A stretch of 64,000 nucleotides of DNA, from assembly GCF_900091625.1 (NCBI RefSeq), contig NZ_FMIC01000002.1, forward strand, positions 3,596,001 to 3,660,000, written 5' to 3'. Under the pieces are notes generated by a model. The model ran no database searches. It was not told where the DNA came from and worked only from the letters and a program-made list of their open reading frames with translations. Position numbers and translations under genes: made by a program. The stretch is from Micromonospora peucetia (GTDB taxonomy: Bacteria > Actinomycetota > Actinomycetes > Mycobacteriales > Micromonosporaceae). Positions 41,537-50,935 of the stretch are shown here, piece by piece (position 1 is the stretch's first letter; the number at the start of each line of letters is the position of its first letter).

Positions 41537-44500
41537 TTCCGCAGGACGTACGGGCCGCGCTCGAAGCGGTCAGCCTCAACCCGGCGGTCACTCCCGACGA
41601 CGTGTGGCGGCCCAGCCCGCACGACGTGCCGGAGCTGCACGAGAAGGTGGTCGCGGAGATCCTGCGGGGGGTCGGCAAAGCCCGCACCGACGACACCACC
41701 GTCCCCCTCGGGGTGGCCATGCAGGGGCGGGCCGGTGCTGGCAAGACCCACCTGCTCGGGGCGGTGCGGGGCCGGATCCAGCGCGAGGGCGGCTACTTCT
41801 TCCTGGTCGACATGGTCAGCGGGAAGACATTCTGGGAGAGCGTCGCGCTGGCCCTGGTCGAGGGCATGGGCCGGGACGCGATCGGCTGGGGCACCCAGCT
41901 GCGTACCTTCCTGCGCCGGCTCACCGCCCAACTCGGCATCCCGGCCGAGGTACGCGACGCGGTCGCCGGCACGAAGCCGGTGACCCGGGAGCACCTGGAC
42001 ACCTTCGTGCGGGCCCTGCGGACCCGCCATCGCGAGGTCGGCCGGGACTGCCAGGACACCGCCCGGGCGCTCGTCCTGCACGGTGCGTTGGACTTCGAGG
42101 CACAGGACGTCGGCTACGCCCACCTGATCTCCGAGCCGGGTGACCCGCTCGGCCGTACGGCGTGGGGGCTGACCCCGGCGATCCGTACCCCGCAGCAGAT
42201 CGTCCAGGACGTCTCCCGGCTGATGGCGCTGACGCTCGACCCCACCGTGATCGCCGTCGACCAGCTCGACACGCTCTTCGCCCAGACCAGCACCGCGATG
42301 TTCGACCAGGACGCCGGGCTGGAGGACGCCCAGGCGAAGGTCGTCGGACCCATCGCCGACGGGCTGTTGAAGCTGCGTGACGTCACCCGGCGGACGCTGA
42401 TCGTGGTGTCGTGCCTGCCGGACACCTGGGAGCTGCTGACCAGGAGCGCGCCCACCCCGGTCGGTGACCGGTTCCGGCAGGCGACCCTCCCGGACCGGAT
42501 CCCCACCGCCGAGATCGGTCGGGCCATCGTGGCGAAGCGGTTCACCGCCGCCTTCGCCGGGCCACGCTTCGCGCCGCCGTACCCGACCTGGCCGATCAGC
42601 CCGGAGGCGTTCACCGACGCCCCGGCGTTGACGCCCCGGGCGCTGCTGCGTCGGGTGGACCGGCACGTCGCCTGGTGCCGGGACCGGGACGAGGCGACCG
42701 AACTCGACCGCCTCATCGAGGGCGCCGACCACGTCGTCGGCGCGTCCGGGCCGGCGGGCGCCGACCACGGCGTCGGCGCGTCCGGGCCGGCGGGCGCTGG
42801 TCGTGGCGTTGGCGCGCAGGCACCAGGCGACCCGGACACCTGCGACGACGTGCGCCTGCGGCAGCTCGACGACCGGTTCGCCGAGCTGGTCGCGTCGGCG
42901 GACGTGGCGGCGGCGCTCGATGCGCGTACCGAGGACGAGCACATGCCGACGCTGCTCGCGGCCGGCCTGGCGGCCTGGATCGCCGAGCAGGCCCCGACCG
43001 GTGCCAGCTACAAGTACGATCCGCCGCCGGGGCGCAAACCGGCGCTGCACGGGCGGCTGATCGAGGTGTTGGACGAGGCCACCGAGAACGAGGCGCACTG
43101 GTGCTTCCGTGCCATCGCCCATCCGAACGCGATCGCGGCGACCGCCAGGGTGAAGGCGGCCTGCACGATGGCGGGCCTCGACCGCGAACTGCCGCAGCGG
43201 CGGCTGGTGCTGTTGCGCAACGGCCCGTGGCCGACCGGGAAGCGTACGACCGAGGTGCTGGCGGCGTTCGACGCGGCCGGCGGCGTCCGCTGCGGTGTCG
43301 TGGAGGCGGACCTGCGGGTCTTCGCCGCCCTTCGTGAGCTGTCCGGCGAGACGCCCTCGGTCCTGCGGGAGTGGCTGGTCACACGCCGACCGGCGAGCTC
43401 CACGCGGCTGTTCGCAACGGTCCTGGGCGACTCCGCCGGAGCGACCCGCGCGGCTACCGGGCAGGTCTCAGCCGGCGGCGAGGCCGACGCGCGGGCCGGC
43501 ACCGGGCGGGCCGCCGCCCACGGAACCTCGATCCCGTTGGGCCGGACGACCGACGGCGGGCAGCCGTTCGCGGTGGACCTGGAGTCGCTGCGCCGGCACA
43601 CGGTGATCTTCGCCGGTTCCGGTTCCGGCAAGACCGTGCTGATCCGGCGGCTGGTCGAGGAGTGTGCGCGGCAGGGCGTCTCCGCGATCGTGCTCGACCC
43701 CAACAACGACCTCGCCCGGTTGGGTGATCCCTGGCCGGAGCCGCCGGCCGGATGGGTTCCCGGCGACGCCGGGCGGGCCGGCGACCACCTTGAGAACACC
43801 GAGGTGGTGATCTGGACGCCCCGGGTCAACGCCGGCCGGCCGCTGAGCTTCCAGCCCCTGCCGGACTTCACCCCCGTGCGCGACTCGCCGGACGAGTTCG
43901 ACCAGGCGATCCGTTCGACGGTGGAGGCGCTCGCGCCGCGGGCCGGGGTGGACCGGCCGACGAAGCTGGCCCAGCAGGGCAAGGCCGTGCTGACCGAGGC
44001 CCTCCAGGCGTACGCGAGGAGCGGAATGGTGGGCCTGCCCGGCTTCACCGAGTTCCTCGCCGAACTGCCCGACGGGGTGAGTCGGCTGACCCGGGCGGAC
44101 AAGCTGGCCCAGGACCTGGCCGAGACCCTGAAGGCCGCCATGGTCACCGATCCGTTGTTCGGCGGCGTCGGCTCCCCGGCCGATCCGGGACTGCTGCTCA
44201 CCCCCTCGCCGGGGCGTCGGGCCCGCATCTCCGTGATCAGTTTCGTCGGGCTCACCTCGGACCAGGAGCGGCAGGGCTTCGTCAACCAGTTGCAGATGGC
44301 CCTGTTCGCCTGGATCAAGCGGCACCCGGCGGGCGAGCGTCCGCTGGGCGGGCTCTTCGTGATGGACGAGGCGCAGACCCTCGCCCCGTCGACCGGGCAG
44401 ACGGCCTGCACGGCCAGCACGATCGCCCTCGCCTCGCAGGCCCGCAAGTACGGGCTCGGGCTGGTCTTCGCCACCCAGGCGCCGAAGGGGCTGCACAACC

Positions 44501-44799
44501 AGATCTCCGGCAACGCCACCACGCAGTTCTTCGGGCTGCTCAACGCGCCCGCGCAGATCGACGCGGCCCGCCAGTTGGCGGAGGCCAAGGGCGGCCGGCT
44601 GCCCGACATCGGGCTGATGCGCAGCGGCCAGTTCTACGTGGCCGGAGACGGCTTCGCGTTCGTCAAGGTGGACACCCCGATGTGCCTGACCCACCACCCG
44701 AAGGCGCCGCTCAGCCCGGAGCAGGTCGTCGCCCGGGCGGGTGCGGCACAACTCAGGCCGGAGCGCAGTCACCTGCCCGACGCAACGGCCGTCCGATGA
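41533..44799 (+). CDS. Two-motor ATPase: AAA/BrxC-like N-terminus fused to HerA-like C-terminus
   Basis: A 1088-residue protein with two separate P-loop modules. Module 1 (about 30-450) is AAA/BrxC/ORC-like, with Walker A MQGRAGAGKTHLL (residues 65-72) and Walker B VIAVDQLDTLF (Asp 243). A low-complexity linker at about 397-432 repeats GASGPAGA. Residues 450-640 form an unrecognised middle domain. Module 2 (about 660-1050) is a HerA/VirB4-type hexameric translocase: Walker A GSGSGKT (Lys 700), Walker B GGLFVMDEAQTLA (Asp 945, Glu 946), then LASQARKYGLGLVFATQAP. HerA motors drive DNA past partner nucleases, and a nuclease is encoded two genes upstream. ATG 41533 overlaps the previous stop. Confidence 0.87.
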   Translation: MIPQDVRAALEAVSLNPAVTPDDVWRPSPHDVPELHEKVVAEILRGVGKARTDDTTVPLGVAMQGRAGAGKTHLLGAVRGRIQREGGYFFLVDMVSGKTFWESVALALVEGMGRDAIGWGTQLRTFLRRLTAQLGIPAEVRDAVAGTKPVTREHLDTFVRALRTRHREVGRDCQDTARALVLHGALDFEAQDVGYAHLISEPGDPLGRTAWGLTPAIRTPQQIVQDVSRLMALTLDPTVIAVDQLDTLFAQTSTAMFDQDAGLEDAQAKVVGPIADGLLKLRDVTRRTLIVVSCLPDTWELLTRSAPTPVGDRFRQATLPDRIPTAEIGRAIVAKRFTAAFAGPRFAPPYPTWPISPEAFTDAPALTPRALLRRVDRHVAWCRDRDEATELDRLIEGADHVVGASGPAGADHGVGASGPAGAGRGVGAQAPGDPDTCDDVRLRQLDDRFAELVASADVAAALDARTEDEHMPTLLAAGLAAWIAEQAPTGASYKYDPPPGRKPALHGRLIEVLDEATENEAHWCFRAIAHPNAIAATARVKAACTMAGLDRELPQRRLVLLRNGPWPTGKRTTEVLAAFDAAGGVRCGVVEADLRVFAALRELSGETPSVLREWLVTRRPASSTRLFATVLGDSAGATRAATGQVSAGGEADARAGTGRAAAHGTSIPLGRTTDGGQPFAVDLESLRRHTVIFAGSGSGKTVLIRRLVEECARQGVSAIVLDPNNDLARLGDPWPEPPAGWVPGDAGRAGDHLENTEVVIWTPRVNAGRPLSFQPLPDFTPVRDSPDEFDQAIRSTVEALAPRAGVDRPTKLAQQGKAVLTEALQAYARSGMVGLPGFTEFLAELPDGVSRLTRADKLAQDLAETLKAAMVTDPLFGGVGSPADPGLLLTPSPGRRARISVISFVGLTSDQERQGFVNQLQMALFAWIKRHPAGERPLGGLFVMDEAQTLAPSTGQTACTASTIALASQARKYGLGLVFATQAPKGLHNQISGNATTQFFGLLNAPAQIDAARQLAEAKGGRLPDIGLMRSGQFYVAGDGFAFVKVDTPMCLTHHPKAPLSPEQVVARAGAAQLRPERSHLPDATAVR

Positions 44800-45254
44800 C
44801 GGACAGGACGCCGGCAGCCTCCCCGGCGCACTGTTGTAGCAGGTCAGAGGCGTGAGGATGGCGGGCCACAACCCATTCCCCGGGCCCGGCGGGGACAGCA
44901 GCGTCCCCGCCGACACCGCCATCACCGAGCCCGGCCCCGCGACGGCCACGGCGTAACGCAGCGCCGGCCCGCCCACGCACCGCGAGGCCGCGCTCCGGCA
45001 GCCACCGTCCCGGGTGCCCGGGCCGGTGCCGCCTCACCGTCACCGACACCGACGTCCCCATCCCGGCAGCGACCGGAGCCGCGCGGCGACCCGAGACGAG
45101 CGCGGCCGTTGCGTCGTACCCAAAACCGGTCCCGAGCCCACGCCGACGCGTGCCCGGTTGCCCGGTCGTTGCCCTGTCTCATCACTTCCCAGCCGGATCC
45201 GGCCGTGGTCACGAGCCGGCCGGTCCGGCGATCGAGCACGAGAGGAGCCGGCAG
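44800..45254. other. Gene-free stretch after the nuclease/ATPase operon
   Basis: These 455 bases hold no credible reading frame, RNA gene or long repeat. The last 20 bases include the GAGAGGAG ribosome binding site of the next gene. Promoter elements for the following gene pair must lie here but none was convincing. Confidence 0.45.
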
Positions 45255-45524
45255 ATGGCCGCTCCCACCGCGACCGCCTCCCTGAACGCCTCCACCTACT
45301 CACCCGGCGACCAGATGATCCTGACGGTCAGCTACGGCGACGCCGACACCAAGCCGGTGACCGTCACGATCGTGGTCACCGACGCGCAGGGCAACAGCAG
45401 CGCCCCGGTCAAGGTCACCGCCGTCATCGACCCCCTCACCCTCACCGTCACCGACGACTCGGGCCGCACCTGGACCCGGGCGTCGGACAACGGTTCGGTC
45501 GCCGTCTACCGGGCGGTGGCGTGA
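45255..45524 (+). CDS. Small Ig-like, phage-tail-type domain protein
   Basis: An 89-residue all-beta protein (ATASLNASTYSPGDQMILTV, then PLTLTVTDDSGRTWTRASDN). The closing segment is like beta-sandwich domains in minor tail proteins of actinobacteriophages. There is no signal peptide. GAGAGGAG lies eight bases before ATG 45255, and the stop overlaps the next start. It may be the detached N-terminal domain of the following protein. Confidence 0.62.
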   Translation: MAAPTATASLNASTYSPGDQMILTVSYGDADTKPVTVTIVVTDAQGNSSAPVKVTAVIDPLTLTVTDDSGRTWTRASDNGSVAVYRAVA

Positions 45525-46561
45525 TGCCCCGGGTCACCGTCACGGTGCGTGACAACGGCGGGCGCACCGCCACCGCCACCGCCGACTACACGATCGCGCC
45601 GCCCGTGCTGGGCGGCTACTACCTCTCCGGCGGCGCCGACCCGACGGCCGACATGGCCGGCGGGAACTTCCGCTCGCTGACCCAGTACCGCAGCTTCGCC
45701 GACGGCTACATCTTCCCCGGCTACCAACGGCCGTGGCTGATCACGCTCGGCAGGGCCGGGGTGCAGGTGAACATGGTGCTGGAGCTGAAGCACTACGGCG
45801 CGCCCGACGCCGGGTCGCAGACCTTCACCGTGGACGGCGTCACCTACACCGTCCCGGCGCCCGCGATGACCATCCAGCAGCGCCCGGGGACGACCTGGCC
45901 CCGCGCGTACGGCTACAGCCAGGTGCTGGCCGGGCACTGCGACGGGCTGTTCGCCCGCGCCCTGTCCCAGTACCGGACCCTGGGCTTCGGGGTGAACATC
46001 CAGCTCGCCTCCGAGCTGGACACCGACCACGAGTTCGGCACCACCGAGTCCGGCGTCAGCTACCCGTGGGCGCAGTCGGACGCCCGCGCGGTGCAGGCGA
46101 TGACCTACATCGTGAACTGGTTCAGGGCCCGTCAACTGCCCGCCCGCACGACGTTCTCGGTGGGGGTGGGCGGCTTCGACCGGGCCTGCTTCCAGCGCAC
46201 CCACCCGGAGGCGCTGATGAGCAGGCTCGACTTCCTCCAGTGGAACGCCTACGCCACCAGCCCCACCCACACTGCGCTGGCCCGGTTCCGCCGGGCGAAG
46301 GACTGGGCGGTGGCCGACCTCGGCCCGGTCGCCCTGTCCCGGCCGGTGATCATCGCCGAGTGGGGCGTACGGGTGGCGGAGGTGCCGAACCAGGCGGCCT
46401 GGATCGCCACCGTGCCGGCGGCCATCGCCCAGCTCAACGCCGAGCGGGGCCCCCGGATCACGCGGACGAACTACTTCAACTCGGGATGGGGCACCCTGTC
46501 GCCGAAGTCGACGGGGCTGGCCGCGTTGCGGGCGGCGTACGCCACCCGGCCGTACGTCTAG
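45524..46561 (+). CDS. TIM-barrel glycoside-hydrolase-like protein with beta-domain N-terminus
   Basis: A 345-residue protein. Residues 1-30 continue the beta-sandwich style of the preceding gene (RVTVTVRDNGGRTATATADY). The rest looks like a TIM-barrel hydrolase: a barrel strand with ASELDTDHEF as a candidate acid/base Glu, and PVIIAEWGVR with the Glu-Trp-Gly nucleophile pattern of GH clan A enzymes. No signal peptide is present, so a phage-tail or injected context, or non-classical export, is possible. The family is not certain. It is coupled to the small gene by ATGA overlap. Confidence 0.6.
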   Translation: MPRVTVTVRDNGGRTATATADYTIAPPVLGGYYLSGGADPTADMAGGNFRSLTQYRSFADGYIFPGYQRPWLITLGRAGVQVNMVLELKHYGAPDAGSQTFTVDGVTYTVPAPAMTIQQRPGTTWPRAYGYSQVLAGHCDGLFARALSQYRTLGFGVNIQLASELDTDHEFGTTESGVSYPWAQSDARAVQAMTYIVNWFRARQLPARTTFSVGVGGFDRACFQRTHPEALMSRLDFLQWNAYATSPTHTALARFRRAKDWAVADLGPVALSRPVIIAEWGVRVAEVPNQAAWIATVPAAIAQLNAERGPRITRTNYFNSGWGTLSPKSTGLAALRAAYATRPYV

Positions 46562-46835
46562 GGGCGGCGTCTGCCCGTTCCGGATTTTTCGGACTGCCGG
46601 CCCTCACCTGCCCACACCGAAACATGGCCGATCCATGGAGGCTCACACACCGCTTCATCGACGTAAATCTGACAGTTAAGGGAGGTGGAAAGGCGAATTG
46701 CGAGGGTGTGGGAATACATCTGCCGGGCCGCAGTGCGCGGCGACCATTGCGCCTCCGAAAACGCAGAGATACCCTACGCATCCGATTGCACACGCCGGGT
46801 GAAATTCCCGGACGTCCACTGACGGGAGCCATGAC

Positions 46836-47366
46836 GTGCTCAGACGTACTGCGATTGTCGGAATCGCCCTGCTGGCCACCCTTGCGGGCACCGGCGCAAT
46901 GGCCGCGCCGGCGCACGCCTGGGATGTCATCTGTCCCATCGGCGATGAGTGCGGTGGTGGTGGCGACCCGGGTACCGGCCCCGGTGTGCCTCCGCCCGCC
47001 CCCGCGTACACCCTCCAGGGAGTCATCCAGCACGAGGGCGAGGAGCACCAAGGTGCCTGGCCGCTCCGCCAGGGCCGTGTCAAGATCCGCGGATACTCCC
47101 GGTTCGCCAACTCGAGCAACGACCGGGTCGACGCCAACTACATCAACGTACGGTGCTCGGCCACGGTGCTCGGCTACACCAACAATGACTACGACGCCGA
47201 GAACAACGGGGCGCTCGTCGACGTGCACTTCAAGTCTCCGATGGTTCCGGTCAGCGGCGTCCCCGTCCAGTCCCGGACTGTCACGGTGACCTGCATCCAC
47301 TACGCAGAGAAGAACGGCGTCTCCTACGACGCCACCAGCACCGCCCAGTTCGTCATCTCCGAATGA
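46836..47366 (+). CDS. Secreted protein of unknown function
   Basis: A 176-residue protein with a signal peptide (residues 1-28; IVGIALLATLAGTGAMAAPA, cleavage after AHA). The mature part has an N-terminal Cys pair (ICPIGDEC), a Gly/Pro linker, and a beta-rich domain with two further Cys (VRCSATV and VTCIHY) likely to form a disulfide. No family is recognised. The start is GTG 46836; GGGAG lies about eight bases upstream. A hairpin terminator follows. Confidence 0.72.
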   Translation: MLRRTAIVGIALLATLAGTGAMAAPAHAWDVICPIGDECGGGGDPGTGPGVPPPAPAYTLQGVIQHEGEEHQGAWPLRQGRVKIRGYSRFANSSNDRVDANYINVRCSATVLGYTNNDYDAENNGALVDVHFKSPMVPVSGVPVQSRTVTVTCIHYAEKNGVSYDATSTAQFVISE

Positions 47367-47373
47367 TTCCCGG

Positions 47374-47400
47374 CGGGGCGGTCCGGTCCGGACCGCCCCG
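47374..47400 (+). terminator. Hairpin after the secreted-protein gene
   Basis: An 11-bp stem, CGGGGCGGTCC at 47374-47384 with GGACCGCCCCG at 47390-47400, and a five-base loop, seven bases after the stop codon. Good intrinsic terminator candidate. Confidence 0.78.
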
Positions 47401-47556
47401 CTCGGCAGCTATCAGCCGACAAAGATGGCACCATCAACACTTTGGTGAAAGAAACGTGGGGTTCTCGGCGCTGACCCATTTTCGGCCTCTGGTGGTGACA
47501 TTATTTGGCCGAGTCGCGGGCGTGAAGCGTGAGCCCTCAGGTGCTGAGAATTGGCG

Positions 47557-48726
47557 TCAGTAGGCCAGCTCCACCGGCCGGCCGAGCACCCGGGCGCCGT
47601 TGTTGGCGAGCCAGCCCTCGGCTGCCGCCGCGTGCTGGCTGAAGGTGTGGATGTCGCGGAACCGCCGCTGGAGCGGTGACGAGTCGCGGGCCGCCCCGCC
47701 GCCGGCCGCCCGGTAGCAGGTGTCGACGGCAGCGGTGGCCCGCTCCGTCACCCAGGGCAGCGCGGCGGAGATCCGTGGGTGCAGCGCGGGGATCGCCGCC
47801 GGGTCGGTGGCGCAGGCCGCCCACAGCTCGTCGGCCAGGTCGCGCAGCAGCGCCCGGGCCGCCCGTACGTCCAGGTCGGCGCGGCCGAGCTGGAGGCGGA
47901 AGGCCGGCGAGTCGGCGAGCGACTGCCGGGCGTAGAGCCGTTGCCGGCCGCCGTCGAGCAGCGCGACCATGTCGTCCAGCGCGCCCTGCGCGATGCCGAC
48001 CGCCACCGCGCCGAGGTGCAGGACGAAGTGGACCAGCGGCGCCACGAAGCCCGGCCCCGGTACGCAGAGCACCCCGGTGAACAGGTCGAAGCTCTCTTCC
48101 ATCGGGCAGAAGGCGTCGGCCACCTCGACGTCGTGGCTGCCGGTGCCGCGCAGGCCGAGCACGTGCCAGGTGTCGTGCACGGTGACCCGGGAGGCCGGGA
48201 AGAGCATGGAACGCATCGCGGGCGGTGCTCCCGCCGGCCCGGGCAGTGGCTCGCCGTCCTCGGTCAGCACACAGTTGCCGAAGATCAAGTCGGCGTGTCG
48301 GGAACCGCTGGCGAACGCCCACCGGCCGGTGACCCGGAATCCTCCGTCGGCTGGCTCGGCCCGTCCCTGCGGGGCGAAACCGCCCCCGACCACCACGTCC
48401 GGCCCGTCGGCGTAGATCTTGTCGAACCGGTCGCGGGGCAGCATCGCCAGCAGGTGCGGCGTCTCGGCGCCGATCATCACCGTCCAGCCGGTGGAGCCGT
48501 CGGCCCTGGCCAGCGCCTCCAGCACCCGCAGCCCGGTGTGCAGGTCCGCCTCGTACCCGCCGTGGCTACGGGGGACGAACATCCGGAAGCAGCCGGCCGC
48601 CCGCAGCGAGTCGAGCAGGTCGGCGGGGAGTCCCCGGGCCGCCTCGATCTCACCGGCCCGGCGGGACACCTCCGGCAGCAGCGTGTCCACCGCCCCGATC
48701 AGCCGGTCCCGGTGCTGGTCCTCCAT
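47557..48726 (-). CDS. Acyl-CoA dehydrogenase-fold flavoprotein (HsaA/monooxygenase-like)
   Basis: A 389-residue protein of the acyl-CoA dehydrogenase superfamily, in the group of flavin-dependent monooxygenases. Features are PRSHGGYEADL, RADGSTGWTVMIGAE, RVTGRWAFASGSRHAD and the C-terminal helical bundle with FSQHAAAAEGWLANN. The catalytic Glu of true acyl-CoA dehydrogenases is not evident, fitting a hydroxylase or halogenase-like function using reduced flavin. Substrate unknown. ATG 48726 has GAGGAGG seven bases upstream. It is divergent from the F420-type oxidoreductase. Confidence 0.85.
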   Translation of the reverse strand: MEDQHRDRLIGAVDTLLPEVSRRAGEIEAARGLPADLLDSLRAAGCFRMFVPRSHGGYEADLHTGLRVLEALARADGSTGWTVMIGAETPHLLAMLPRDRFDKIYADGPDVVVGGGFAPQGRAEPADGGFRVTGRWAFASGSRHADLIFGNCVLTEDGEPLPGPAGAPPAMRSMLFPASRVTVHDTWHVLGLRGTGSHDVEVADAFCPMEESFDLFTGVLCVPGPGFVAPLVHFVLHLGAVAVGIAQGALDDMVALLDGGRQRLYARQSLADSPAFRLQLGRADLDVRAARALLRDLADELWAACATDPAAIPALHPRISAALPWVTERATAAVDTCYRAAGGGAARDSSPLQRRFRDIHTFSQHAAAAEGWLANNGARVLGRPVELAY

Positions 48727-48907
48727 GGGGGTCCTCCTCGCCTCGTCGTTCGCCCTCCACTCTGGACTTCGCGGGGCGCCGGGGGCCAGGGACGCCGCTA
48801 TCGGATGCCTGCCACTTCGCCCCGGCCGGGGCACCCGCCTGGGGCCGCCGCCCGGGGGGAAGGGCCGGATCGGCGCGCCGGCCCGGCCGGCTCCCTATGC
48901 TCGGGGC

Positions 48908-49837
48908 ATGGAACTGCGGATCTTCACCGAACCCCAGCAGGGCGCGACGTACGACGACCTGCTCGCTGTGGCCCGCTGCGCGGAGGACGCCGGCTACGGC
49001 GCCTTCTTCCGCTCCGACCACTACCTGAAGATGGGCGCGGTGAGCGGCGACCCCGGCCCGACGGACGCGTGGACGACCCTCGCCGGGCTGGCCCGGGACA
49101 CCCGGCGGATCCGGCTGGGCACGCTGATGACGGCCGCCACCTTCCGGCTGCCCGGCCCGCTGGCCATCACCGTCGCGCAGGTCGACCAGATGAGCGGCGG
49201 CCGGGTCGAGTTGGGCATCGGCACCGGCTGGTACGCCGAGGAGCACACCGCGTACGGGATCCCCTTCCCGTCGCTCGGGGAGCGCTTCGACCGGCTGGAG
49301 GAGCAGCTCGCGGTCGTCACCGGTCTCTGGGCGACGCCGCCCGGCGGCACCTTCGACTTCGCCGGGAAGTACTACCCGGTGAGCGACTCGCCGGCCCTGC
49401 CGAAGCCGGTGCAGGACCCGCGCCCGCCGATCCTGCTCGGCGGCATGGGCCCGAAGCGCACCCCTCGCCTGGCCGCCCGGTACGCCGACGAGTTCAACCT
49501 GCCGTTCGCCTCGGTCGAGGACTCCGCCGCCCAGTTCGACCGGGTCCGGGCCGCCTGCGCGGAGACCGGCCGGGACCCAGGCGAGCTGTGCTGGTCCAAC
49601 GCGCTGGTGCTCTGCTGCGGGCGGGACGACGCCGAGGTGGCCCGGCGGGCCGCCACGATCGGCCGGGAACCGGACGAACTGCGCGAGAACGGCCTCGCCG
49701 GCACCCCTGCCGAAGTCGTCGACAAGATCGGCCGGTACGCCGAGATCGGCAGCGAGCGGCTCTACCTCCAGGTACTCGACCTGGCGGACCTGGACCACCT
49801 GGAGTTGGTCGCGGCCGAGGTGAAGCCCCAGCTCTGA
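48908..49837 (+). CDS. LLM-class F420-dependent oxidoreductase
   Basis: A 309-residue luciferase-like TIM-barrel protein: FFRSDHYLKMGAVSGDPGPT, RIRLGTLMTAATFRLPG, GRVELGIGTGWYAEEH and PPILLGGMGPKRT are hallmarks of the actinobacterial F420-dependent group. It probably carries out a hydride transfer using coenzyme F420; the substrate is unknown. It lies divergently to a flavin monooxygenase-like gene with a 181-base gap, which suggests related redox roles. Confidence 0.9.
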   Translation: MELRIFTEPQQGATYDDLLAVARCAEDAGYGAFFRSDHYLKMGAVSGDPGPTDAWTTLAGLARDTRRIRLGTLMTAATFRLPGPLAITVAQVDQMSGGRVELGIGTGWYAEEHTAYGIPFPSLGERFDRLEEQLAVVTGLWATPPGGTFDFAGKYYPVSDSPALPKPVQDPRPPILLGGMGPKRTPRLAARYADEFNLPFASVEDSAAQFDRVRAACAETGRDPGELCWSNALVLCCGRDDAEVARRAATIGREPDELRENGLAGTPAEVVDKIGRYAEIGSERLYLQVLDLADLDHLELVAAEVKPQL

Positions 49838-49936
49838 GCGGGCCGCACGAGGGTGGGCGGCCTCGCAGGCAGCCCGGCGAGGCCGCACCCAGGCGCGCAG
49901 CCCGGGGCGGCCTCGGATTTTGGCGGCCCCGAGCCG

Positions 49937-50119
49937 TCAGGCGCGCTGCCCGGCGTCGCCCGCGCGGGGCGGCGGCCCCGGATGGGGCACCGGGCGCGGC
50001 ACGGGCGGCGGCGTCGGCGTCGGCCGGGGGCCGGGCGTGGGGGCCGTGCCCGCCGGGTCGGCCCCCACCGTGGCGGGGAACATGTCGTACAGCGGGGCGG
50101 AATCGCGATAGCTGCTCAT
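49937..50119 (-). CDS. Possible small Pro-rich protein
   Basis: A 60-residue frame with an ordered start (SSYRDSAPLYDMFPA) followed by a Pro/Thr/Arg-rich tail. There is only a weak ribosome binding site, and the Pro-rich tail may be just a by-product of GC-rich sequence. The frame lies alone between two plus-strand genes. Low confidence. Confidence 0.3.
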   Translation of the reverse strand: MSSYRDSAPLYDMFPATVGADPAGTAPTPGPRPTPTPPPVPRPVPHPGPPPRAGDAGQRA

Positions 50120-50236
50120 CGGCGTAGGGTTCCCCGACGACGGCGGGGTAACCGTGCCCGATCGACCGGTTTCCGCCCCGCCGGTGATCGTCGGATGATG
50201 CGCCCCGACGATCACGGTGTCGAACGGGGGTACGAC

Positions 50237-50761
50237 ATGGAACTACACCGCAACCGGGGTGGGCTGGTGCTGCCCCTGGCCTGTGTGATCGGCGGCGGGG
50301 TGCTGCTGGCGCTGCCGGGCGAGAACGCACTACTGCGCCGGCTGGTCGCCGCCGGCGCCGTGCTGCTGGGCGGGGGCGTGCTGGTCGGCCTGCTGCGCCC
50401 GTTCCGGTTCGTCATCGGTGCCGACGGGCTGACCGTCCGCCGCCCCGGGCTGCGCCGCACGATTCCGTGGGCGCAGGTCGCGGCGCTGGCGCTGGACCAG
50501 CCACCGGCCCGCAACGGGCTGCCCTCGCCGCCCCGGCTGCTGCTGGTGCCCGCGCCGGGCGCGCTGGGTGACCTGCCGGTCGACGGGCGCCATCCGGTCG
50601 ACGGCCGGGCCGCGGTGGAACTGCTGGACCTTGGGCGGGTCCGGGAGCAGCCCGCCGAGGTGGCGGCGGCGCTCACCCGGCATGCCGGGGACCGCTTCGT
50701 CGACACGCTCGGCGCGGGCCCGGCCGAGGATCGGTCCGGCGACCGCCACCGCACCCCGTGA
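50237..50761 (+). CDS. PH-domain-like membrane protein
   Basis: A 174-residue protein with two N-terminal spans (about 10-27 and 34-55) followed by a bacterial PH-like domain: FRFVIGADGLTVRRPGLRR, TIPWAQVAAL. Such proteins are common in actinobacteria and have no established function. ATG 50237 is chosen; no strong ribosome binding site is seen. Confidence 0.75.
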   Translation: MELHRNRGGLVLPLACVIGGGVLLALPGENALLRRLVAAGAVLLGGGVLVGLLRPFRFVIGADGLTVRRPGLRRTIPWAQVAALALDQPPARNGLPSPPRLLLVPAPGALGDLPVDGRHPVDGRAAVELLDLGRVREQPAEVAAALTRHAGDRFVDTLGAGPAEDRSGDRHRTP

Positions 50762-50935
50762 ACAACCCGGCGGGCGTGCCGCGTCGCAACTGGGCGGGCG
50801 ACGTGTCCTGAGGGACGGAACGCAAGAGGCGTGTGGGCAAGTGTCGGATGTCCGCCTCGACGCCTCCGACGGCTTTCCGACAACCGGGTTTCGTGATTGC
50901 CTCGGACGGCCCTTTTCCGTCCACTGAGGAGAGAC

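Noticed and set aside
42720..42830. Repeat in the linker of the dual ATPase as a frameshift or assembly artefact
   Set aside because: The frame stays open and the repeat encodes a plausible Gly/Ala linker (GASGPAGA), so it is kept as genuine sequence.
47779..50127. Plus-strand frame of 782 codons over the flavoprotein genes
   Set aside because: Antisense or out of frame to two enzymes with complete motifs; no protein-like sequence.
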